From the NCBI GenBank assembly GCA_965213645.1, contig CBDBZX010000002.1:1364001-1428000 (forward strand): a DNA stretch of 64,000 bases. Reading direction: 5' to 3'. Below, one piece after another: positions 57,121 to 64,000 of the stretch. The DNA comes from CBDBZX01 sp965213645. GTDB taxonomy: Bacteria; Deinococcota; Deinococci; Deinococcales; Trueperaceae. Position 1 is the first letter of the stretch, and every line of letters begins with the position of its first letter. Below the pieces are notes generated by a model. That model did no database searches, was not told the DNA's origin, and saw only the letters and a program-made list of their open reading frames with translations. Position numbers and translations under genes: made by a program.

Positions 57121-57926
57121 AACTCCGACTCGGGCACGTCCAAATAACTCAGAAGCTGCGCTGCTACGCCAATAGCAATCGCCTGCGGACTCTTACCCGG
57201 TACATTCGGCAGACCGATCGGCGTGGTGACGCGCGCCAAGTCGGTTTTAGTGAATCCATGTGCGAGCAGTTCCCTTTGAAAATGCTGCCACTTTACGCTG
57301 CTACCGATGAGACCGATAAAGCCAAAGTTACGCTCCTTATCTTGCCGAAGCGCCGTCTCGACAATCGCTAAATCCTCGGCGTGGTCGTGCGTGAGGATGA
57401 GCAAGTGCGAGCCGTCGGGAAGACTCTCTAAAGCTGTTTCGGGTACGTCGGCGTGAGTGAGGTGAACCTTCGCGCTGAGAGGTGTCGGTAAATCAGCGTT
57501 GAGCTGAGTGGGCCTCGAGTCCACCACATGGAGTTCAAGCGGCAGCGTCCCGAGCACCTGCACCAAGGCCCAACCGACGTGACCCGCGCCGAAAATCGCC
57601 ACCGTCGGGCGTTGCGGATAAACAGGTTCCAAGAGAAGCGTGACCTCGCCGCCGCAGCACTGCACGCCGTAGTCGCCCCCTTTTGGATTGAGCGTGACAG
57701 AAAGCATTTCGGGTATCTTTCTTTTTTTAGAGAGGTACATTCTTGATTTTTCAATCGCCGTTTGCTCCAAGTTGCCCCCGCCGATACTGCCATAGACCTT
57801 TCTTTCGGAAACGAGCATCTTGCTACCGGCACCTCTTGGGGCGTGACCGCGTACCGCCGCGACGGTGACGATCACGCAAGGTTCACCTCTTTCGCGGAGT
57901 TCAGTAAGCGGGTCTAACCAAGTCAT
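57117..57926 (-). CDS. xdhC: XdhC family protein (molybdenum cofactor maturation for xanthine dehydrogenase)
   Basis: XdhC binds molybdenum cofactor, promotes its sulphuration and inserts it into XdhB. The 269-residue protein has the N-terminal XdhC domain (ERGEPCVIVTVAAVRGHAPRGAGSKMLVS, GSIGGGNLEQ, CCGGEVTLLLEP) and the C-terminal Rossmann domain (VAIFGAGHVGWALVQVL, TPIGLPNVPGKSPQAIAIGVAAQLL). ATG 57926 follows AAGGAA and overlaps the stop of the nucleotidyltransferase-like gene (ATGA). It is about 1.2 kb away from xdhB, separated by small accessory genes. Confidence 0.92.
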   Translation of the reverse strand: MTWLDPLTELRERGEPCVIVTVAAVRGHAPRGAGSKMLVSERKVYGSIGGGNLEQTAIEKSRMYLSKKRKIPEMLSVTLNPKGGDYGVQCCGGEVTLLLEPVYPQRPTVAIFGAGHVGWALVQVLGTLPLELHVVDSRPTQLNADLPTPLSAKVHLTHADVPETALESLPDGSHLLILTHDHAEDLAIVETALRQDKERNFGFIGLIGSSVKWQHFQRELLAHGFTKTDLARVTTPIGLPNVPGKSPQAIAIGVAAQLLSYLDVPESEF

Positions 57927-58372
57927 AATTCCTTGTCGGTCTCGAGCCACGCCACATCCGCTATATCTTTAGGTCTTCCTACGGCTCGCTTATTGCGAAT
58001 GAGGTGCCGCTGTCCAATGACAGAAATGACTAATCCTTCAATGACAGTTTCAACACGTTCACGCCACGCCTCTTCAAAGTCAACGCCGTCAAGCGAAGTG
58101 AGAAGGTCAATACGGCGCGGTGCTAAACCGATTTGAAAGACGGTGTCAGGTGTTTGCAGGTCGCTTTCGGAGAGGTCAAAAAGTGGAGCGCCAAAGCGTT
58201 GCAACGCTTTGATGACCCTTGCAGTATTTTCTGGCGAGGGACGTATCCATAGTATGTCTCCCGTTGCTCTTGGAACACCGTAAACCGCCATAGCGTAAGC
58301 GCCAACCAAGAGAAAGTCAGCACCTTCGTCTAACAGTGCGGACAACATGTCGCGGAAGTCGGGGTTCAGCAA
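57923..58372 (-). CDS. DUF6036-like nucleotidyltransferase-fold protein, active site altered
   Basis: A 149-residue protein with the minimal nucleotidyltransferase fold: FLLVGAYAMAVYGVPRATGDI, IRPSPENTARVIKALQRFGAP, FQIGLAPRRIDLLTSLDGVDFEEAW and RHLIRNKRAVGRPKDIADVAWLE. In relatives the catalytic motif reads TGDID(L)W; here it is TGDILW, one Asp missing, so it is probably inactive. It starts at TTG 58372, overlapping the small upstream gene by 56 bases; the downstream xdhC is coupled by ATGA. Such pairs occur widely, with an AbiE- or MNT-like toxin-antitoxin role sometimes proposed. Confidence 0.75.
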   Translation of the reverse strand: MLNPDFRDMLSALLDEGADFLLVGAYAMAVYGVPRATGDILWIRPSPENTARVIKALQRFGAPLFDLSESDLQTPDTVFQIGLAPRRIDLLTSLDGVDFEEAWRERVETVIEGLVISVIGQRHLIRNKRAVGRPKDIADVAWLETDKEL

Positions 58373-58517
58373 CGCTCTCTCCTTTGAACGCCCAAGCGTC
58401 GAGGGCGAGTTGCCACATCACGCCGAGACGCTCCTCAGCGGTAGAACCTCTAAGGTCATCCTCTTGTCCTTGCTCACTAAGTGAGCTTACGCGAACGCTG
58501 TAACGAACCCTTGTCAT
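58317..58517 (-). CDS. Small conserved partner of the nucleotidyltransferase-like gene
   Basis: A 66-residue protein reading MTRVRYSVRVSSLSEQGQED, then DDLRGSTAEERLGVMWQLALDAWAFKGE and a basic C-terminus with ESVAEPRLPRHVVRTVRRR. I recall very similar short proteins encoded just ahead of DUF6036-type genes in other bacteria. An AAGGAAG site lies 8 bases before the ATG. Its function is unknown; a toxin-antitoxin-like partnership is possible but unproven. Confidence 0.7.
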   Translation of the reverse strand: MTRVRYSVRVSSLSEQGQEDDLRGSTAEERLGVMWQLALDAWAFKGESVAEPRLPRHVVRTVRRRC

Positions 58518-58569
58518 TTTGTTCTCTTCCTTTAGCGATAACGCTACTCAATCTCTACCCAATTTATTA

Positions 58570-58760
58570 TACGGCTCGACATGTCTTCGGGAAGTTCATC
58601 CAGCGCATGTTGAGAGGTTATACCCTTTCCGGTTAAACACGCTACTTTGTAGCGTGTTTAATCCCGAGCAGAGCGAGTAGAAACAAGTACGGATTCCGGT
58701 GAGCACGGAATCAACTCCGAAGGAGTTTATGCAGTAATCAACCGGAATCCGTATTAAAGC
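58570..58760. repeat. Palindrome-rich debris with a 3' fragment of the GCGCC gene
   Basis: 58570-58637 repeats the 3' end of the following small gene (read leftwards it encodes ALDELPEDM beside ALDELPEHL), then diverges. Next come a perfect 13-bp hairpin TTAAACACGCTAC/GTAGCGTGTTTAA (58633-58661), and TACGGATTCCGGT (58688-58700) with its exact inverse at 58741-58753 enclosing two smaller hairpins. It looks like a partial tandem duplication invaded by a hairpin-forming element. Confidence 0.6.
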
Positions 58761-58764
58761 CAAG

Positions 58765-58977
58765 TCATTCAGCCCATCCACTGCTGCCCAAAAGATGCTC
58801 TGGAAGCTCATCGAGCGCGTCTCGAGAGGCTTCGACGTTAAACATGTTTATGCAGCAACCACAGCCCAAGTTTTCGGAGAGGTAATCTAAGTGCGCTTCC
58901 CACTTATCGAGCCAAGCGTCAACCGCTTCGACCTCTTCGGGAAAATCGACTTGGGCGATAATCGTCGCTTTAGGCAC
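58765..58977 (-). CDS. Small Cys-rich protein with a GCGCC motif
   Basis: A 70-residue protein of unknown function. It reads MPKATIIAQVDFPEEVEAVD, then WLDKWEAHLDYLSENLGCGCCINMFNVEAS and ends with ALDELPEHLLGSSGW. The GCGCC cluster suggests metal or redox chemistry, which is inference. The start is GTG 58977, one base past the stop of a DinB-type fragment (sequence TGATGTG on the coding strand), so it may once have been co-translated with that gene. A degenerate copy of its 3' end follows downstream. Confidence 0.65.
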   Translation of the reverse strand: MPKATIIAQVDFPEEVEAVDAWLDKWEAHLDYLSENLGCGCCINMFNVEASRDALDELPEHLLGSSGWAE

Positions 58978-58978
58978 A

Positions 58979-59092
58979 TCATCCTCTCTTTAACTGCTTG
59001 CGAATCACGCGAATCTGTCCGCGATGGTTGACTTCATCTTCCAACACGTGAAACCACTTCCAGTGATTGTTCACCCAGCCGATGTCCTCGTC
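58979..59092 (-). pseudogene. DinB/DUF664-like protein, C-terminal fragment
   Basis: Right after the xdhB stop, in a different frame, lies DEDIGWVNNHWKWFHVLEDE followed by VNHRGQIRVIRKQLKRG and TGA. The HVLEDEVNHRGQ motif is the C-terminal metal-binding motif of DinB-like four-helix proteins. The remaining two thirds of the gene are missing; xdhB occupies their place. It is a 3' remnant marking a deletion or recombination junction. Confidence 0.75.
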
Positions 59093-59094
59093 AC

Positions 59095-61446
59095 TTAATC
59101 ACCAGGAACGAGCGTTTTCTCTTCAATTCGTGAACGCACCTTTTCCACAGCGTCTAAAACCGCCTCAGGTGTGGCGGGCGAAGCGAGCGTGACCTCTCCC
59201 TCATCAGCAAACGCAGCCACCGCCTCTTTCAGCGCCTCTCGCACCGAGAGCGCCAGCATAAAGGGCGGCTCGCCCACCGCTTTGGAGCCGTAAATCGTGC
59301 CATCTTGCGCGGCGCGTTCCAAGAGGTGAACGTTGAACCTCTCGGGTACTTCGCTGATAGTGGGAATCTTGTAGGTGCTCGGCGCACTCGTCAAAAAGCG
59401 TCCTTCGTCGTCCCAGACGAGTTCTTCGGTAGTGAGCCAGCCCAAGCCTTGCACAAAGCCCCCTTCGATCTGCCCTCTATCCACCAATGGATTCAAGGAC
59501 GCGCCGACGTCGTGAACGATGTCTACTTGCCTCAGTTTGTACTGACCCGTGAAGCCGTCCACCTCGACTTCACTCACGGCTGCGCCATACGCGTAGTAGG
59601 CGAAGGGGCGACCTCTTCCTTTCTCAATGTCGTAGTGAAGGTTGGGGGTACGGTAGTAGCCAGCGGCGAAAAGCGGAGTCTGGTCTAGGTACGCCCGCTG
59701 CACTGCTTCGTTAAAGGAGACGCGCTCGCTCGGTGCGCCCGGATTGTAGATGAAGTCATCCTCGAACACTAAATCTTCGGGCGCATTGAGGCTGAGCATC
59801 TTCGCCGCCACCTCCGCCAAACGTGCACGCAACGCCTCACACGCATCCTTGACCGCCTGCCCGTTGAGGTCACTGCCGCTACTCGCCGCCGTCGGTGAGG
59901 TGTTGGGAACTTTATCGGTAGCGGTGGGCATCTGCCGAAAGCGAGAGGTGGACACGCCCAGCGTCCGCGCCGCAACCTGGAGCATCTTCGTGTGGAGCCC
60001 CTGCCCCATCTCCGTACCGCCGTGGTTGAGTTGGACGCTGCCGTCTAAATAGATGAGCACCAACGCGCCCGCTTGGTTCATCGGCGTGTTGGTAAACGAG
60101 ATACCGAATTTGACGGGTAAGACGGCTAAACCGCGTTTTTTGTGCAGATTCATAGCGTTGAAATGGGCGACCTCTTCCTTACGCCGCTCAAAATCCGCCA
60201 CCGCCTTCACCTCTTCCCACACACGCTGGATGCGGTTATCTACAATCTCTTGACCGTAATGCGTTGTGTTCGCTTCGCGCTCCGCCTCGTTTAACCTGTC
60301 ACCCTCTCGGTAAAAGTTGCGCCCCCTCACCTTTTCGGGCGAGAGGTTCAGGCTCCGCGCTACACGGTCGATGACCTCTTCCATGACGAGCATCCCTTGG
60401 GGACCGCCGAAGCCGCGAAAGGCGGTTTGCGAGGTTTTGTTCGTCTTGGCGACGCGCCCCGTGACCTCTAAGTGCGGTACGAAGTAGCAGTTGTCGATAT
60501 GAAACATGGCGCGGCCCATCACGGGCGCGGAGAGGTCGCTGCACCAGCCGCCGTCGCTATAGAGGTCCACGCTGAGCGCGGTGAGTCGTCCGTCGTCCGT
60601 AAAGCCGACCTCAAAGCGCCCTAAAAAGGGGTGGCGTTTGCCCGTCATCACCATGTCCTGCTCGCGGGTTAAGCGCACACGCACGCTTCGACCTGTTTTT
60701 TGCGCCGCTAACGCTGCAATCGCCGCGTAGGGGTTCGCCTGCGACTCCTTGCCGCCGAAGCCGCCGCCCATGCGCAGACAGGTCACGACGACGCGGTTGC
60801 GCGGCACACCTAGAACTTTAGCGACGACGGATTGCGTTTCGGTGGGGTGCTGCGTCGAGGAGACGACGTGGGTAAAGCCTTCGGCGTCTCGAGACGCCCA
60901 ACTGGTTTGGGTTTCTAAGTAAAAATGGTCTTGCCCGCCGATGAAGATGTCGCCCTTTAGGGTCCGCGCTGAGCGTTTCAACGCCCCTCGAGGCTCTCCG
61001 CGCCGAATCACTTGAGGTGAAGCGTGAAACGAGTCGGCGCTGATAGCGGCTTCTATGCTGAGCAGAGGCTCGAGCGCTTCATACTCAACCGTGACCTTTT
61101 TCGCGCCCCGCCGCGCCGTCTCATCACTTTCCGCAATCACCCACGCGACGGGCTGACTCCAATAAAAGACCTCATTTACGGACAATAAAACCTCGTCATG
61201 GTTGTGTCCACTCGAGTCGTTCTCCCCCGTCACATCTTCGTGCGTGAGGACGGTAACGATGCCGGGAACCTCATACGCCTTCGCTACGTCCAAGCTCAAA
61301 ATTCGCGCTCTCGCGTGAGGGGAGAGAACCGGATACGCCGTGAGCATCCCGCTAGTTCTAGGTTGGTCATCCGTATAAACCGCCCGCCCGCTCACGTGGT
61401 GGTGAGCGCTCTCGTGATGCTTAGTTTTATTCTGCTCCTTGCTCAC
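59095..61446 (-). CDS. xdhB: Xanthine dehydrogenase molybdopterin-binding subunit
   Basis: Carries the molybdenum site where hypoxanthine and xanthine are hydroxylated. The 783-residue protein has the a/b-hammerhead domain (SGRAVYTDDQPRTSGMLTAYPVLSPHARARILSLD), RMGGGFGGKESQ, AFRGFGGPQGMLVMEEVIDRVAR, the QLNHGGTEMGQGLHTKMLQVAA stretch and, near the end, the catalytic Glu in GSKAVGEPPFMLALSVREAL. The ATG overlaps the xdhA stop (ATGA). It appears intact. Directly after its stop lies a DinB-like fragment. Confidence 0.95.
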   Translation of the reverse strand: MSKEQNKTKHHESAHHHVSGRAVYTDDQPRTSGMLTAYPVLSPHARARILSLDVAKAYEVPGIVTVLTHEDVTGENDSSGHNHDEVLLSVNEVFYWSQPVAWVIAESDETARRGAKKVTVEYEALEPLLSIEAAISADSFHASPQVIRRGEPRGALKRSARTLKGDIFIGGQDHFYLETQTSWASRDAEGFTHVVSSTQHPTETQSVVAKVLGVPRNRVVVTCLRMGGGFGGKESQANPYAAIAALAAQKTGRSVRVRLTREQDMVMTGKRHPFLGRFEVGFTDDGRLTALSVDLYSDGGWCSDLSAPVMGRAMFHIDNCYFVPHLEVTGRVAKTNKTSQTAFRGFGGPQGMLVMEEVIDRVARSLNLSPEKVRGRNFYREGDRLNEAEREANTTHYGQEIVDNRIQRVWEEVKAVADFERRKEEVAHFNAMNLHKKRGLAVLPVKFGISFTNTPMNQAGALVLIYLDGSVQLNHGGTEMGQGLHTKMLQVAARTLGVSTSRFRQMPTATDKVPNTSPTAASSGSDLNGQAVKDACEALRARLAEVAAKMLSLNAPEDLVFEDDFIYNPGAPSERVSFNEAVQRAYLDQTPLFAAGYYRTPNLHYDIEKGRGRPFAYYAYGAAVSEVEVDGFTGQYKLRQVDIVHDVGASLNPLVDRGQIEGGFVQGLGWLTTEELVWDDEGRFLTSAPSTYKIPTISEVPERFNVHLLERAAQDGTIYGSKAVGEPPFMLALSVREALKEAVAAFADEGEVTLASPATPEAVLDAVEKVRSRIEEKTLVPGD

Positions 61447-63008
61447 GCGCTCACCTCTTGCCGCGCACTGAATTCATGGAAGAACTTTTCAAAGAGGTTG
61501 CAGATGAGTCTCGTTCTGTAGCTCGCGCTGCCGCGCAAATCATCAATCGGCTCGAAAGTCGTCGCCAAGACCTCTTTGACCTCTCTCACCGTTCGGATGT
61601 TCCACGGCTGAGCGCTCAACACCTCTTCGGCGGCAACCGCTCGCATGGGCGTCGCCGCGACGCCGCCGTAGGCGAGCCTCGAGTGAACCACATACCCTTC
61701 GTTATCTAAATCCACCGTGAAGGCCGCCGCCACGATGCTGATGTCGTCCGCGCCGCGCTTGCCGACCTTATAGGCTTGGCTTAAACGTTTTGACGCACCG
61801 CCCCTAACCTCTTTAGGAAGGCGCACCGAGACGATGACCTCGCCCGGCTCCAAACTCGTCTGGCGGTAGCCTTTGAAGAACTCGGCAATGGGGACGGTGC
61901 GTTCACCCTTTACGCTCGCAAGTTTAAGCTCCGCGTCCAGAGCGAGTAAAACGGGCGGTAAATCGCCAATTGGCGACGCCGTGCCCAAGTTGCCCCCCAA
62001 CGTCGCCCGGTTGCGAATCTGCCGCGCGGCGAACCAGCGGAGCATTTCGTCTAGTGCGGGGAACATGCCTTTATATTCTTTTTCGATGTGGGTGAGGGGT
62101 GTGGCTGCGCCTAGCTCGAGGTAGCTAGAGGTAGAAGTGCTAGAGGTAGCATCTGTAGAAGTGCTAGAGGTAGCATCTGTAGAAGAGCTAGAGGTAGCAT
62201 CTGTAGAAGAGCTAGAGGTAGCATCTATAGAAGTGCTAGAGGTAGCATCTATAGAAGCGCTAGAGGTAGCATCTATAGAAGCGCTAGAGGTTCCTTCGGA
62301 AAGCTTCGCGCAAGCATCTATAGTTTTTAGCTCGCTGACCTCTTCTAAAGAGATAAGTACCGGAAATTCCCTATGGAACTTGTTGATTTCCACGCCCAAA
62401 TCTGTCCCGCCCGCGATGAGCTTGGCGTCGGGGTGCTCGTTCATCAAGCGAAAGACCTCTTGTAAATCCATTGGACGAAAAAAGTGCTGCTCACCGTGCT
62501 GGTAAGGGGTTGGGACTCGAGGGGTAGAAGCCGCTGAAGGATATGGTGAAGAGATGTCTGAGCTTTCCAAACGCTCCATCGCCCTACGAATCGGCAAGTA
62601 GCCCGTACAGCGACACAAGTTCCCTTCGATCGCCTCGTCATTGAGCTCATCATTACTCTGCGCCGCCACTATGCTCATCACGAACCCAGGGGTGCAGTAG
62701 CCGCACTGAGAGCCGCCCGTCTCGATCATCGCCTCTTGCACGGGGTGGAGCGCCCCGTTCGCCACACCTTCAACCGTCAAGAGGTCCTTACCCAGCACCG
62801 ACGCCAGTGGAACCAAACAGCTATTGACCGCTTGAAGCTGCCCATTTTGCGCAACGACTACCGTACACGCGCCGCAGTCCCCTTCGGCGCAGCCCTCTTT
62901 CGTACCGACGAAGCCGCGCTGCCGCAGAAAGGTGAGAAGCGGCGTGGTGGGCGCAACGCCCTGCACGGTCTCCTCTTTACCGTTAAGTGTAAGCGTGGGT
63001 TCGGTCAT
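61443..63008 (-). CDS. xdhA: Xanthine dehydrogenase small subunit (2Fe-2S and FAD), with a repeat insertion
   Basis: Electron-transfer subunit of xanthine dehydrogenase. The N-terminal ferredoxin domain has the cluster loop GTKEGCAEGDCGACTVVV and a helical domain with QCGYCTPGFVMS and NLCRCTGYLPI; the FAD domain has AKLIAGGTDLGVEINKF, IRNRATLGGNLGTASPIGDLPP and a CO-dehydrogenase-type C-terminus. Between the strands of the FAD domain (about residues 239-295) lies a low-complexity stretch of repeated DATSS(A/S/T)S(I/T) units, absent from the family, encoded by a 24-bp minisatellite. The frame stays open throughout. The 521 residues exceed the usual 460-490 by about that insertion. Confidence 0.92.
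   Translation of the reverse strand: MTEPTLTLNGKEETVQGVAPTTPLLTFLRQRGFVGTKEGCAEGDCGACTVVVAQNGQLQAVNSCLVPLASVLGKDLLTVEGVANGALHPVQEAMIETGGSQCGYCTPGFVMSIVAAQSNDELNDEAIEGNLCRCTGYLPIRRAMERLESSDISSPYPSAASTPRVPTPYQHGEQHFFRPMDLQEVFRLMNEHPDAKLIAGGTDLGVEINKFHREFPVLISLEEVSELKTIDACAKLSEGTSSASIDATSSASIDATSSTSIDATSSSSTDATSSSSTDATSSTSTDATSSTSTSSYLELGAATPLTHIEKEYKGMFPALDEMLRWFAARQIRNRATLGGNLGTASPIGDLPPVLLALDAELKLASVKGERTVPIAEFFKGYRQTSLEPGEVIVSVRLPKEVRGGASKRLSQAYKVGKRGADDISIVAAAFTVDLDNEGYVVHSRLAYGGVAATPMRAVAAEEVLSAQPWNIRTVREVKEVLATTFEPIDDLRGSASYRTRLICNLFEKFFHEFSARQEVSA
62121..62290. repeat. 24-bp minisatellite inside xdhA (about 6 units plus partial ends)
   Basis: Full units begin at 62137, 62161, 62185, 62209, 62233 and 62257, each GNGCTAGAGGTAGCATCT followed by RTAGAA. 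A partial unit precedes (62121-62136) and another follows (62281-62290). The period is exactly eight codons, so gain or loss of units keeps the frame. Units differ at two positions (the second base and the R position), which suggests stepwise duplication. It encodes Ser/Thr/Asp/Ala-rich octapeptides in the FAD domain of XdhA. Confidence 0.95.
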
Positions 63009-63178
63009 TTAAGCTCCGGTGGTTTGAGAAGGTATGAAGAGGTAGTGGGGGAGGCTCGAGTTATGAAAAGGGGTTTGGTACAGTGCTCAGCATCGCTCAT
63101 CAAACGTGCGCTCAAGCTATTTTAACAGGTTTACAGCGCTGCTTCTACGACTTTATGGAGAAATTCACACGGTTCGAA

Positions 63179-64000
63179 TTAGCTCACTTCGGGGATAAAG
63201 CACCGCACCACAACCCCTTCACCTCTTAACTTGTACGCCCCGAGCACCGCAGGCAACACCGCCGCTTCACCTTGTTGAAGAGAAACCTCTTCCGCCCCGG
63301 CTTGCAGCGTTATCTCTCCCTCTACAGCGGTAAGAATCTCCAAACTCGTCTCGCTTACCTCTTCTGTCTGCTCGCCTGACACCTGCCACCGCTCCGCCGC
63401 GAAGTGTTCAGCCTGCAAGAGTTGTGTTTTGCCCTCGGAGAGAGGTTCTGATCTCACTTTAGCTCGCTCACCTGGGGTGAGGTCGAGCACGTCCAGCGCC
63501 TTGTCCACGTGCAACTCGCGCGTGTTGCCTGTAGCGTCTTTGCGCCCGTAATCGTACAGGCGGTAGGTGAGGTCGCTCGACTGCTGAATCTCGAAGAGCA
63601 GCGTGCCCGCGCCGACGGCGTGAAGCGTGCCCGCAGGGTTGTAGATGACATCACCGGGTTGAATCGGCACGACGTTGAGGTGAGGCTCCAACCTCTCCTC
63701 TTGGATTGCCCTGCGCACCTCTTCTTGCGTCATCTCACCCTTAAAGCCCCAGATGATCGTCGCATCACTTTCCGCCTCTAAGATGACCCACGCTTCAGTT
63801 TTACCCAAATAGCCGGAGCCCGCCTCGCGTTCTTTGGCGTAAGCGTCGTCAGGGTGAACTTGAATCGAGAGGGGTTTGTCTGCGCCGAGGAGCTTAGCGA
63901 GCAGCGGAAACTGCGCGCCGTAGCGCTTTACTGAGAGAGACCCCAAGAGGTCTGCGCCGTGCGTCTGAGCGACTTCGGCGAGCGTCTTGCCTGTCAAGTC
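63179..64000 (-). CDS. manA: Mannose-6-phosphate isomerase, class I (5' end outside window)
   Basis: Interconverts mannose-6-phosphate and fructose-6-phosphate. The frame is open to the edge of the window, so the N-terminus is missing. Seen are the zinc-site motifs LSIQVHPDDAYA and GKTEAWVIL (Gln, His and Glu ligands), the IQPGDVIYNPAGTLHAVGAGTLLFEIQQSSDLTYRLYDY block with the last His ligand, and a C-terminal cupin half. At about 270 visible residues it matches the short bacterial ManA type. The gene stands apart from xdhA by 170 bases, in which I see no other feature. Confidence 0.93.
   Translation of the reverse strand, partial: DLTGKTLAEVAQTHGADLLGSLSVKRYGAQFPLLAKLLGADKPLSIQVHPDDAYAKEREAGSGYLGKTEAWVILEAESDATIIWGFKGEMTQEEVRRAIQEERLEPHLNVVPIQPGDVIYNPAGTLHAVGAGTLLFEIQQSSDLTYRLYDYGRKDATGNTRELHVDKALDVLDLTPGERAKVRSEPLSEGKTQLLQAEHFAAERWQVSGEQTEEVSETSLEILTAVEGEITLQAGAEEVSLQQGEAAVLPAVLGAYKLRGEGVVVRCFIPEVS

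Noticed and set aside
62137..62505. Rightward frame over the minisatellite, and the idea of a CRISPR array there
   Set aside because: The units are directly adjacent with no unique spacers; the period of 24 keeps every frame open, so the opposite frame is a by-product of xdhA.

Overview
The window looks like a chromosome segment of a Deinococcota bacterium, perhaps close to Trueperaceae. This placement is an inference. It rests on a SpoVS-family protein in a genome without other sporulation genes here, the futalosine menaquinone route (mqnA, mqnE), many starts of the TANNNT-N5-8-ATG (leaderless) type known to be common in Deinococcus, and at least one gene that seems to start at ATC. Base composition is moderately GC-rich. 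Two words, CTCGAG and AGAGGT/ACCTCT, are strikingly over-used throughout. No rRNA, tRNA, CRISPR array, prophage or transposase gene was seen.

Layout. 1-1060: 3' part of hslU. 1170-7310: a DUF3293 gene, then a two-gene, more AT-rich pair that I read as a DdmDE-like plasmid-defence system (helicase-nuclease plus Argonaute-like protein). 7410-13416: a quinone oxidoreductase, a Nif3-like protein, a minus-strand menaquinone operon (mqnE, a DUF6210-like gene, an ACT protein, mqnA), a PAP2 remnant, a DinB-like protein and a beta-carbonic anhydrase. 13417-16390: twin Uma2 genes and dnaG. 16676-20495: a frameshifted MFS gene, a phosphoribosyltransferase, and a NarL/NarX-type two-component pair whose regulator is frameshifted. 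20613-27592: an AtoE-type transporter, a small unknown protein, an epimerase, and two glucan enzymes (GH15 and GlgX). 27593-33706: dispersed repeats, a subtilisin-like lipoprotein, a BTAD/ATPase/TPR regulator and an aldehyde dehydrogenase. 33885-39462: an amidohydrolase, an MhqD/MhqO-like pair, RsmB, a YugP-type peptidase and SpoVS.

39735-49058 is a branched-chain amino-acid region: a consensus promoter, a 36-codon leader peptide and an attenuator, then ilvB-ilvN-ilvC, leuA and cimA. Between leuA and cimA sits a block of five accessory genes, including HicB-like, XisH and XisI. 49218-57120 holds gltB with its own promoter, then a hybrid histidine kinase and a CheY-like regulator. 57117-63008 is a xanthine dehydrogenase set (xdhA, xdhB, xdhC) split by small accessory genes and palindromic debris; xdhA carries an in-frame 24-bp minisatellite. 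63179-64000 is the 3' part of manA.

The most interesting points are the DdmDE-like pair, the ilv leader/attenuator, the ATC start of spoVS (and probably rsmB), the recurrent leaderless promoters, the xdhA minisatellite and the two over-used DNA words. All family calls come from reading motifs; no database search was possible.
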